A stretch of DNA of 64,000 nt from Hydractinia symbiolongicarpus (taxonomy: Eukaryota > Cnidaria > Hydrozoa > Anthoathecata > Hydractiniidae): positions 16,572,001 to 16,636,000 of the forward strand of contig NC_079880.1 in NCBI RefSeq assembly GCF_029227915.1, given 5' to 3'. Under the pieces are notes generated by a model. It saw only the letters and a list, made by a program, of their open reading frames with translations. It was not told the origin of the DNA and made no database searches. Position numbers and translations under genes: made by a program. Below are positions 13,140 to 23,021 of the stretch, piece by piece; positions within the stretch are counted from its first letter, which is position 1; each line of letters starts with the position of its first letter.

Positions 13140-13505
13140 TCTTTTTCTTTTTGTTCCTCTTGATCTTGTTGTTCTTGTTGATCTTCTTCTTGTTCTTGTT
13201 GATCTTCTTGTTCTTCTTGTTCTTCTTGTTCTTCTTGTTCTTCTTGTTCTTCTTGTTCTTCTTGTTCTTCTTGTTCTTCTTGTTCTTCTTGTTCTTCTTG
13301 TTCTTCTTGTTCTTCTTGTTCTTCTTGTTCTTCTTGTTCTTCTTGTCCTTCTTGTTCTTCTTGTCCTTCTTGTTCTTCTTGTTCTTCTTGTTCTTCTTGT
13401 TCTTCTTGTTCTTTTTGTTCTTTTTGTTCTTTTTGTTCTTCTTGCTTTCCTTGTTCTTCTTGTTCTTTTTCTTTCTCTTGTTCTTCTTGTTCTTCTTCTT
13501 TTCAT
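13140..13505. repeat. TTCTTCTTG minisatellite (9-bp period), strand-asymmetric
   Basis: Roughly 30 copies of a 9-bp unit GTTCTTCTT make one strand almost pure pyrimidine for about 350 bp. Both strands stay open because the period is a multiple of three: FFL repeats on plus, RRT repeats on minus. These frames are artefacts of the repeat. Confidence 0.95.
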
Positions 13506-14065
13506 TCTACTTTGTTGACACACAATGTATAAAATTAGAGAAGCAAACAAACAAAACTTTGGGAAAAAAATAATAACGAAATGGTGTCAACCAATGATAT
13601 TGTTTTTTGTTTCATTTATTTTTATTGTTCTATTCATGCGAATTTTATTTCATGAGTTAGTGTTGAAAATATTGTTCTTTTGAAAATAAGCACAACGCAA
13701 AAAAAGATGTATTCCCATCACATGTAAGTGAAAACAAAAATTAAAACAGAAATATATACAAAAAAGTGAAGAGAAAAACTTTACAAGGAGACGTAAAACA
13801 AAAAAATAATCAATAAATAAATGAATAAATAAATAAATACGGCTTTTTAAGGGCAGATTTAACGTTAAAACATTTATGATGAGGGGGCAAAGCAATTTTC
13901 GCAAATACGTGAACACAAACCCGATCAAACAGGTTGGAAAATATTGATAACGAAACTTCAACTTCGAGGAAATTATTTTTCATGCGCAATATTTTCCAGC
14001 ATTGAGAAATGCGAAGCAACCGGTTTCATCTCCTTGAAGGAAATTTAATTTATGTAAACAATTAC
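13506..14065. other. No gene recognised
   Basis: AT-rich, with a short AATA-type run near 13805-13840. The minus-strand frames here have no domain signature. Confidence 0.4.
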
Positions 14066-14215
14066 AGTTGAGGCTCCTTATCTCGACCTTCCACGGAATT
14101 GGTGAAAAAGATCGAGATAACGAAAGATCGAGATAGTGGATAGTCGAGATAGGGAGCGTCGATCGTGAAATAGGTCGATATGCGGGTAGTCGAGATAACG
14201 AGCGGCGACGGTATT
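14066..14215. mobile_element. Possible pogo/Tigger-type transposon end with TCGAGATA subrepeats
   Basis: The sequence after a TA reads CAGTTGAGGCTCCTTATCTC. This resembles the CAGT-type ends of pogo/Tigger elements, which pair with a clear-text GATCGAGATAAC repeat. Five or more degenerate TCGAGATA units follow to about 14205. No matching far end and no transposase were found, so this is a partial or solo remnant. Confidence 0.4.
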
Positions 14216-14636
14216 AAGAGTAGGAAATTTAAGGAAGACATAATCATTAAAAATATAATAGGCTATTATTGAATGAAGAAGACAAGATAAAATTACAATC
14301 TTTCATTTGGAAGAACATTATATAATAATTTTATAATTTTTTAACTATCTATAGAGAATGAAATAATTATTTACAATTTTTTAACATTTTTTTTTCTATT
14401 TAAGTGTAGCGTATTTGTCTTATTAGTTTTCTGATCTGGTGATGATGTGACATTAGTCAAATTCATACGGCGCGGTCAAGTTCGTCTGAATTCACTTGTA
14501 GGGAAAAAAATCATAATGGCAGCGATTGTTTTGGTGTACTTGGCTAGATATATAACAATAAATCGAAGAATAACGTTGTATATTGCAATAGTATATATAG
14601 TTTGTTTATGATATCAATTAATTAAGTTTATAAACA
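14216..14636. other. No gene recognised
   Basis: AT-rich spacer before the SAP/SWIM-like pseudogene. No repeat or RNA gene was identified. Confidence 0.4.
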
Positions 14637-15770
14637 TGGGGAACACAAAGGATGTTAGCAATTACAGCCGTGAAGAATGTTCACAATGGCTAAAAAATAT
14701 AGGTCAGTGTGCCGCAGGTAATGTTCAAGAACTCCAGATAAAATTAGAAAGTTTATGCGATATCCTCGTTTAGTAAAACGTCTAGAAGACAAAGCAAATA
14801 AAAATTACAAGTTTAGTTGTAGCTTAGATCCCACAGATATTCCTGCAACTACAACTAAGTGGTGTAAAAAAGATGAGAATCTACCACTTATCAATGAAGA
14901 TATATTTAAGAACTACTGCAAAATGAAAACATATGGTAGTTTAGGCCAGCAAGAAAAAGCTATTAGAATGTTACAGAGTAGAAAGATAGTAACTTTAGTT
15001 GATAATTTGTGTACATATGTAAAAGCAATGGTAAAAAAGTCATATATATGGTACTGAAGCAAGGCCAGCAGTGCTTTTTTTTAAAACGGGTACCCTCAAA
15101 AAGCTCATTCCAGTTGTCCAGTTGGTGCAAGTGGCTTATGTTGTCACGCTCTTGTAGTTTTGTTATTTTTAAAACATTTCCACGACACTGGCAATCAAAT
15201 TTTGGAACTGACTGTGACACAACAGTTACAAAAATAGCATCGGCGGTCTAAAAAATGCTCTATTCCAATGGTTCCGTTAAAGGCTATAAAAGTTAAGTCA
15301 GGAAATGTAAAAAAGAAAAATGGAAAAGTTGTTCTTAATGCTGCAGATCCAAGTGAATCTTATTTTAAAAGGGATGTCACTTCAATTATGAAAACTTTAA
15401 AGGAAAAACTCAAAAATGAAAAACCTTTAGAGCAGCACGTTTACCAAGTGTATAAAAACTGATTTTGGGAAACTACCAGCAACTCCAATACAAATACACA
15501 TTAAAATTAGCTAATGCTTTAGCTGATCATGATTATTGTGGTGTAGCCTTAACAACGAAAACATTATAAGACATGACATTAAAAAAGAGCAAAAAATAGT
15601 AAAATATATCCACAAACTAAAACAAACACTACCACTATAATAAATGAAATAATTAATCAAAATATAGTAGCTGTCCAAATTGAAAAATCGTTTACAGTGT
15701 ATACTTATAAAACAGATGAAATTAAAATTTTACATGCTGATATCAATAAACAAATGAACCCACATAAATA
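14637..15770 (+). pseudogene. Decayed SAP-like / SWIM zinc-finger protein, TE-associated type
   Basis: From ATG at 14637 the frame begins MGNTKDVSNYSREECSQWLK and continues after a shift into 14755-15057 (MRYPRLVKRLEDKANKNYKF...). The N-terminus looks SAP-like. After another shift, 15105-15240 reads CPVGASGLCCHAL followed by LFLKHFHDTGNQILELTVTQ. The CxC-xn-CxH spacing is that of a SWIM zinc finger. A third open block (15268-15462, SYFKRDVTSIMKTLKEKLKN) and QIHIKLANALADHDYCG follow. Invertebrate genomes carry many such SWIM proteins, often followed by a YqaJ-like nuclease and linked to DNA transposons; no nuclease is recognisable here. At least four frame breaks make it a pseudogene. Confidence 0.6.
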
Positions 15771-16353
15771 TTGAAAATTTGACGTATTTTTAATGTTAGA
15801 AAAATTAAACTGTTTTGAAGTAATAGACATATTATCAGAACGTATTTTTTGTTATTATTTACCAATAGCTTGTTTTGAAATTTCATAGTTGCAAGTTCCT
15901 TATTTAACCTAGTGATTTTTTCTTAGGATTCTGTAAGTTCTTTATTTAGTCTTAAAATTTCAGCATTTGCTTTTTTCAATTTTTTTCTGTATTGCAACAT
16001 TTAAGGGTTACATTTTTTATGAACTAGATTTCGTTAGGGTTCTTCGTGCTTTTAATGAGGATGGAATATTTATATTTTGGTTCATTGTATTTCTAGCAGT
16101 TTCCAATTTTTGTTTGGCATTTCTAAATCTTTTTTTGTGAAGTTCTGTGGCTGATTTATTACCAAATTCATACCATTCTCGTTTGGTGTTTGACTCCATT
16201 CGCTTCATTTTAGAAGTCCAACAAACCCCCCATTATGGATTTTTTCCCCACAAGCAAAACGTTAGCGCCCATTCTTCCGGCCTATGAATTTGGCTAATAG
16301 TCCACAAAGAAGTTATATCAATTCTTATAAAATTGTCTTGCCTTTAAACCCAT
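15771..16353. other. No gene recognised
   Basis: A 63-codon minus frame (16017-16208) is lysine- and arginine-rich but carries no recognised motif. Confidence 0.4.
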
Positions 16354-16436
16354 CCTGGAAATAATAGACAGGGTATATCCCTTGATATTTGTGAGGCTAG
16401 CCATGTAAATTATGCACATCTATCTATCTATCTATC
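16354..16436 (+). mobile_element. 3' fragment of the TATC-tailed SINE
   Basis: CCTGGAAATAATAGACAGGG, then GATATTTGTGAGGCTAGCC and a CTAT repeat tail, match on the opposite strand the 3' part of the SINE at 58275-58627. The tRNA-like head is missing, as expected for a 5'-truncated insertion or the 3' end of the partner LINE. Confidence 0.65.
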
Positions 16437-16455
16437 CTACCTACTAATATGAAAT

Positions 16456-16490
16456 ATAGTCGAGAATCCCGTGGAAAAATCCACCTAGGT
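16456..16490 (-). mobile_element. Degenerate Helitron 3' terminus
   Basis: On the minus strand this reads a GTGGATTTTTCCAC hairpin, then GGGATTCTCGACTATA. It resembles the intact ends at 35907, 36636 and 38934 (hairpin, GGGC, TCGACTAG), but the terminal CTAG has become CTAT. No matching 5' end was found. Confidence 0.4.
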
Positions 16491-17003
16491 AAAAGAACTA
16501 TGGAAACTAGAAGCGGCGGGCGGCTTGAAATTACACGCGCTATATACTACGTTCGCAGTAGATCCTTTCGTGTCCTGGACGAAATGCCTATTGTGCTGTG
16601 GCGAACAATGTCTTATTTGCTACCCCTACCTACCGAATTAATAAATCTTTCATGAATTATAAGGTTTCCAATGATGTGAAAATTAAAAATATGGCAAAAA
16701 TGCCCTTTTTATGTTTTAAGTATCCTTAACCCCTCCCCCCCACAACATTATGATAAAAATAAAGGTAGAACTGGTTCCTTCTATAATGGCATCAATTTCA
16801 CTACATTCCAGTTGAGGGATTAAAATGAAAGTTGTTTATGTAGCCAAGAGAAGCAATAAAAGCTGCTTGAACTCCATGTCTGCAACCAAATATGCTGGAA
16901 ATGCAGTTGATATTAAGGTTCATGGCATTGAAGTGCATAATGGCTTCCATAACATAACATAGTAAACTTCTTGGTAGACTTTTTACGTAGTATTTCTCGC
17001 AAC

Positions 17004-17745
17004 TTAACACTCGAACACTTCTGGCACTTGTACAATCTTTCTTTCTGGTGCGGTATGGCAGTTGCAGGTCAAATGACACATATGGCTATCAGTAACTGCT
17101 ATGGCAACAGTTGTTGCATGAAGAAGTTGTGTTGGTGCATTTCTTTCTGGTGATGTGTAATCTTCTATCTGTTTTTCACTTATTGTGTAGGATGTGTTGT
17201 TAACACTTTGTAAAACCTCCATAACTGATTTTTATGAGGTACAAAAAATCGTAAGTGCTACCACTTGTCAATTGAGCATATTCACGCCATAAGGTGACCA
17301 GTGTCATCAATCAAAAATCCTTTGCGGATTTGTACTTCATCATTTCCTACCGAAACATATTCTGCCTCGTTCAGGTCCAATACTCCTGATACATTCACAT
17401 GGCTATTCAATGGAACTTGATTAATGACTTCACTGATCGAGTAGAAGAAGTACATGTTGGTTTTTGGAAATTATAGCTTCTTCGTACATAATTTCGAGTA
17501 GTCGGAGACAAAGACAATTTCGTTATCTTTAATAGATACATTCTTGATTTCACAACCAGTTCTATCATTTGCTGCTGTTTCAAATAATCGACGTTTAGAC
17601 GGCGAGAAACATAGAACACTTTTAACATCATGCTGCGTCTCGAACTCAATATTGAAGTATGCTTTGTTCGATTTCTTGCTGTTTTTCATTGGCGACACAG
17701 CCAATGCATACTCAGTGGCAGTTTTTTTCTCAGGTTCTGCGGCTA
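17004..17745 (-). pseudogene. RPA-like OB-fold single-strand DNA-binding protein, decayed
   Basis: After a TTTTAG acceptor near 17745 the minus strand reads EYALAVSPMKNSKKSNKAYF...CFSPSKRRLFE. After a stop it continues VNVSGVLDLNEAEYVSVGND, then GFLIDDTG, a one-base shift, and TLWREYAQLTSGSTYDF. The DDTG-x-TLW block is what OB folds of replication protein A look like, and the same layout recurs in the gene at 29543-31275. One internal stop and one frameshift are visible. Animal transposons are known to carry RPA-like proteins; no transposase is attached here. Confidence 0.5.
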
Positions 17746-18510
17746 AAAGAGAATAATGACGACAACACTATGAAATATGAGCTATATGAAAGCTATATGA
17801 GATTTGCAGATCCATATTGACCCTTAAAATAAAAAAGAACGAGAACTTCAACGTGCAAGCCATGCAGAGGAAGTGGTATTTGCAAGCATCAAAAACAGAA
17901 TTCTAAATGCAAAGAATACGGGGGTGGTTAAGTCTGTGAGCATAAAAAACGACAATCTCAATGTCCTACAGGCAAGGGCATAGTATGCAGGCACCAGAAA
18001 AGGCATAGGAAGGGTAGGTAAAGGCAGGCAAGGAAACAGGAAGAGGAATCAGCAAGGCAGGGTTAGGCAAGGCAAGGGAACGACAAGGCAGGGGCAGGCA
18101 CCTTAATAGAAAATCTCCCCCCTACAACTCAAAGATTACGCATACTTAACATATCTAAGATATGTATCATATTAGTCCAGAAGTATAGAAAATATTGAGT
18201 TGCAAATATTTCAAATTTAATAGCTCAAACAAAGGTCTCAAATTTATATCAGGTCAATATATATACAGTGAATCATGCTAGCAGAATTATGTGCCAATGC
18301 AAGTATTTAAATCGGTCATAACGCCAAAAAAACTATCATTTTTTGATAAATCTGGGATTAAAAGATAACTTGGTTCCAATGACAAAAACATTAAAAAGTC
18401 AAGATATAGAAATAATTAGAGAAGTCCACGAAAAAGGCAAAACTTTTACCTGGTGCGCAACGAATAAACTAAATTTCGCCAAATATTTTTGTAATTGCAC
18501 TGTTGCCGAA
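17746..18510. other. No gene recognised
   Basis: A patch rich in GGCAAGG/GGCAGG motifs at about 17985-18105 is the only structure noticed. Confidence 0.4.
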
Positions 18511-18806
18511 AAAAATCTTTGATGTTGCCGAAAAAAATATGTCTTCTTTGTCGTGAAAAGCCGCGAGTTTTGTGTGGTTTGTTAAATGAAGTTCTAGCAC
18601 AAAGTAACGGAAATTGTGTTTGCAAAAAAGATGGCTGAACTTTTTAAGCATTTGTCTTCTCTTGCCTTCAAAATAAATCTTTACAAAAGCATTTAAAAAG
18701 GGGCATGGTATATAAATGAAGTATAGAAAGGTTTCTGTAAGGTTTGTTTATGTTTTTTAAAGTTTTGATGATATTATTGATGCGAGACATGTTTGTTAGC
18801 TAGCAT
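18511..18806 (+). mobile_element. Helitron fragment matching unit 3 at 36720-37015
   Basis: TGTTGCCGAAAAAAATCTTT through GAGACATGTTTGTTAGCTAG is nearly identical to Helitron unit 3 near 36714-37017. Both Helitron termini are missing. The right side stops where the truncated Copia-1 LTR begins, so both elements lost sequence at that junction. Confidence 0.8.
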
Positions 18807-18814
18807 CAACCACA

Positions 18815-18907
18815 ATATAATGCACGTGACAGTTCTAACATAAAATAATAGAACCACCGGTTCACAACTAAATAAAAGATAGCAAGTGAGCGTCACATAT
18901 TTCAACA
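18815..18907 (-). repeat. Copia-1 3' LTR, truncated
   Basis: It matches 27253-27349 except for a small deletion and a few substitutions. It starts TGTTGAAATATG on the minus strand and breaks off into Helitron-like DNA at about 18815. The purine-rich AAGTGGGAGTG just before it is the likely polypurine tract. Confidence 0.85.
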
Positions 18908-18961
18908 CTCCCACTTGACGGTCACTCCGTCACGATAGTCATTTCGTCAATGTCAAATTCA

Positions 18962-21900
18962 ATGTATCTTGGTCACTCCAAGTTCTAAGCGAAGCTTCTC
19001 GAACTGTGGTCGAGGGAGTCCCTTTGTCAATAAATCGGCAATCATTTCCTGTGTTGGACAGTATTTCAGCTTAAGACAACCAAGGTGTGATTGCACCTTG
19101 GTTGTCTTCAAAAATCATAGTAGCATTTGCCTGTTTGAACCCCATACCATCAAGCAGGACTCGCAACCATACTGCCTCTTGTGTTGCACTGCATAATGAA
19201 ACGTATTCAGCTTCGGTCGAAGAAAGTGCAACGATTGACTGACGTTTCGATTTCCATGAAATCGTGGAATTTCCGATTTGGAATACGTAACGGAAGTCGA
19301 TTTTCGTGTTACCACATCTCCGGCCCAATCAGCGTCGGCGAAGCCACGTAAACAGTTCATCGTTTCGTAAGCTTTACTCCACTTGTACACCAAACCATAG
19401 TCCATGGTTCCTTTAACGTATCGGAGAACTCGTTTAACACCAACCCAATGTTGCTTTCCAGGTTTTGACATGTGTTGACTAAGCACTCCCACTGCAGCGG
19501 ACAAGTCTGGTCTGGTCCCAATCGATGCGTACGTCAGGCATCCAGTGACAGATTGGTACTCTTTCAGATTGACTGGTTCTTCGTCATCTCTCAGCTTTTT
19601 GAACTTTGTGTTGGGTTCGAGTGAAGTAGCTACTGGCTTGCAATCTTCCATTCCAAATCGTTTCAGCACAGATGATAAGAACGCGTGTTGGTCGATTGTA
19701 AGTACCCCATCCTTACGGTTTCGTTTGACGGCCATCCCAAGAATGTAGTGAACTTCCCCTTCGTCACCCATTTCGAAACGTTCACCTATCTGTTTCTTTT
19801 CGGAGAGGAGTTCTTTGTCGTTGTTTGATGCAATCAGCAGGTCGTCGACGTATACAGCAATAAGGAGGATAACTTCCTGTCCGTCCTTGATGAATCGTTT
19901 GAGATAGATGCAAAGGTCAGCATCGTTTTGTATGTATCCTGATTCCTTGAGGTATTCGTCGATGGTTTTGTTCCAGCACCGTGCAGACTGTTTCAAACCA
20001 TAGAGACTCTTTCGCAATCGACAAACTTTGTTCGGATGTTTCTTGTCGATGAAGCCTTCCGGTTGCTTAACGAAAATCTCTTCCTCGAGATCTCCATTTA
20101 GGAATGCTGTTTTAACATCCATTTGGTGGAGGTTTAAATCAAGTTGATTGGCAATGGCTAGTACAGTACGTATAGAACTATACTTTGCGACAGGTGAGAA
20201 AACTTCGTCATAGTCGACACCGGGTTTTTGAGAGTATCCCTGTGCAACAAGACGAGCTTTACACCGGGTGATCTCGCCTTTAGCATCACGTTTGTGCTTA
20301 AAGACCCATTTACTGCCAACAATGTTCTTACCGGGGGGTAAGTCAACCAAGTCCCAGCTTTGGTTCTGTTTCAGCGAATCAAATTCATTACGAAGTGCTT
20401 CAGACCATAGCTTTGAGTTCACACCGCTTAAAGCTTCTTTAATGGTCATTGGCTCCTCAGTGTCCATAGCTGCGACCGATGCCGCCTCCATCAGGTTTCA
20501 CCAATTACCTGTCAGAACGTTCAGTCTGTCAGGTGGTCTCCTTGCTCGTTGTGGTCTGGCATCTTCTTCGACAGCGACTTGCGGTTCACCGATGTTGTTT
20601 CCTGGTTGTTCCGTTTCAGCTTCTGCCTCAACTTCTGCCTCAGCTTCTCTGAATGTTCCAGTGAAAAATTCGTGAGTTACGTTGTCCGATTTTTCGATAT
20701 CAAAAGCGTTCTCTACGAAGATGACATCACGACTTCGAAGCATCTGTCTCGTTTCAGGATTGTACAGTTTGTACCCGTTTTCATTCGCAGGGTATCCAAC
20801 AAAAACGCATGGAAACGATTTCTTCTGGAGTTTTCCATTACGTTTTGATTCAGGAATATGCACGTACGTTTTGCAGCCAAACACTTTCAGGCCACTAACT
20901 TCAGGCTTTTTACCGTGCCAAAGTTCATAAGGCGTTGCTCCCTTCAGTGCAGCAGTAGGACTTCGGTTCCGTGTGTAGGATGCGGTAGATATAGCTTCAG
21001 CCCATAGGTTAAGGGGTTTCTTTGCGTGATGCAGCATTGATCGTGCAGTTTCCAGTAGGGTGCGGTTCATGCGTTCAGCAACTCCGTTTTGTTGTGGAGA
21101 GTATGGAATGGTAGGTTCACGTTGAATTCCTCGATTGTTGCAGAATTCGTCAAAGTCCTTTGAGAAGTATTCACCACCATTATCTGAGCGAAGGCGTTTT
21201 ATAGTTTCGTTCTCCACGTGTAATCGTTCGACTTTCAATCCAGTGCGATTTTCAACAAGGTTTACAAACTGCCCAAACTTTTCAAGTACTTCAGACTTTT
21301 GCTTCATCATGTAGACAGTAGTGTATCTTGAGAAATCGTCTATAAAAGTCACAAAGTACCTGGAACCTCTCACTGAAGGTACATCCATCGGTCCACACAC
21401 GTCACTGTGAATCAGCTCGAGCAATCTGGTTGTGGTGCTTTGCGATTTCTTTGGGAATGATTTGCGATGCTGTTTCCCCATTGCACATCCTTCGCAGATT
21501 CGATCGACGGCTTCCTTGGTATCGATATTCAGGCCATTTACCATCTCTTTATCGTTTAAGAGTTTGAGGTTGTCGTATCCCAGATGACCGTATCGTTGGT
21601 GCCACAGCTCGATTGAATCCTGTTTGATTGTTTTCCCGATACAGCACGTTTCCTCGTTTCGTGGCTTTATCGTGTTAAGTTTGTAAAGTTTACCGTACTT
21701 ATGTCCAATAGTATACTGCTTCCCTTCCTTGGTGATATCGCAATCCTTGCCTTTGAACTGCACATCGACTCCCTTATCGGTTAGGTAAGATAGAGAGAAC
21801 AGTTTGTTTTGGATCTTCGGCACGTAAAGTACGTCGTGTAGCACAGTTTTGACCTTTTCATTTTTGCTCAAAATGGTCAAATGTACATTTCCTTTCCCGA

Positions 21901-22810
21901 AAGCATTCAGCACGTAATCATCGGCGAGTTTTACCTTTATAGGCGTTTCAAAACTGGAATAGTCTCTTAAACTTTTCAAATTATGGGTCATGTGAGAAGA
22001 AGCACCAGAGTCAATCCACCACTCATCGTCGTTTACTTCAGAGGATTTCAGAGCTAGTTCATTATCGTGATCATCGTTAGCGAGATTTGCGTTTTCTTTC
22101 TTCTGGTCACTTTTCTTCTTAAAACAGTCACGAGCATAATGTCCTGGTTTCTTGCAGTAATGACATTTACCGGATTTCTTGTTGTTGGGCTTTGACGAAA
22201 AAAGGGCATCACCAGAAGTTTCAGCTTCAGCAGGCTTTTTCTTTTTGCTTTCGTGAATAAGCCTGTCCCTAACATAATCCCAGGTTAGATTGTCCTCAGC
22301 AATTGTTTCAAGCGCCGTTATTAAATAGTTATACTCTTTGGGTAAACTACTAATAAGAAGAAAAACTAGGTCCTTTTCTGCAATAGCATCATCAATCGCT
22401 TCCAGGTGTTCTGACAATGTCTTAATGTTGTTTATGTGTTCAGTCATATTTTGACCTCTAGCCATCTTTACTGAATATAATTTTCTCCGATAGAAAATCC
22501 TTTTTGAAAGTGTTTTTTGCTGAAAATGTTTTTCAAGATTTTCCCATGCTTCCTTAGCCGATTTCGTGGAGCGAACGTAAATTTGTAAGTTTGTTGAAAT
22601 TCCCAAACAAATGGCGGCAAACGCTTGGTTCTCGCGTTTCTTGATTCGACGTTTCTCAGCCTCCTGCATATCATCCTCTATGGTTTCATCACCGGTTACA
22701 ATCTCCCAAAGATCTTTTCCGATTAAATACATTTTCATGTTGAATTTCCATGAATGATAATTTTCAGCAGTCAGCTTCTCAATTTTGAAAGTTGCGTCTT
22801 CAGTTGCCAT
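18962..22810 (-). pseudogene. Copia-1 gag-pol, broken
   Basis: It starts at ATG 22810 (MATEDATFKIEKL). Domains in order: gag; CCHC knuckle (CHYCKKPGHYARDC); protease with DSGAS; integrase with the GKQHRKSF region, RSDNGGEY and a PQQNGVAERMNRT block; then reverse transcriptase with YVDD and RNase H. An in-frame TGA at about 20497-20492 separates integrase from reverse transcriptase. A frameshift falls near 19315 inside RNase H (SVTYSKSE replaces the expected continuation). Near 19100 an internal deletion removes the segment between DNQGAI and the C-terminal KYCPTQEM...GVTKIH, with a hairpin at the scar. The products would act in cytoplasmic particles and nuclear integration; this copy cannot make them all. 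Confidence 0.93.
19076..19107. repeat. Perfect 13-bp hairpin at a deletion scar in Copia-1 pol
   Basis: GACAACCAAGGTG and its exact reverse complement flank a 6-nt loop. One arm is genuine RNase H coding sequence (EDNQG); the other is an inverted copy exactly where about 30 codons are missing. Confidence 0.85.
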
Positions 22811-22841
22811 CGTAAAAAATCAAATTCAACAAAACAAAATT

Positions 22842-22846
22842 ATTTC
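22842..22846. other. Target-site duplication of Copia-2, left copy (ATTTC)
   Basis: It equals 27100-27104. Five bases is the usual Copia duplication length. Confidence 0.9.
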
Positions 22847-23015
22847 TGTTAACATGATGGAGGATTGAAAACAAGAAGTGACACCAAGAATTATAAGTAC
22901 GAATGTAAGTCTTATGCAAAAGCAAGGTCTACCATATTGCGTAGAACCTTCTAGAACAAACTAAAAATGCTTAGTCATCACAACATCTAAAATGCCGTGA
23001 CCGAATATATCAACA
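22847..23015 (-). repeat. Copia-2 3' LTR
   Basis: 169 bp, seemingly identical to 26931-27099. It is preceded on the minus strand by the tract GAGGGGG, which overlaps the pol stop codon and is the likely polypurine tract. Confidence 0.95.
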
Positions 23016-23021
23016 CCCCCT

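Noticed and set aside
13074-13573. 158- and 162-codon open frames of RRT and FFL repeats
   Set aside because: Both come from the 9-bp minisatellite, whose period keeps every frame open. There is no codon or domain evidence of a protein.
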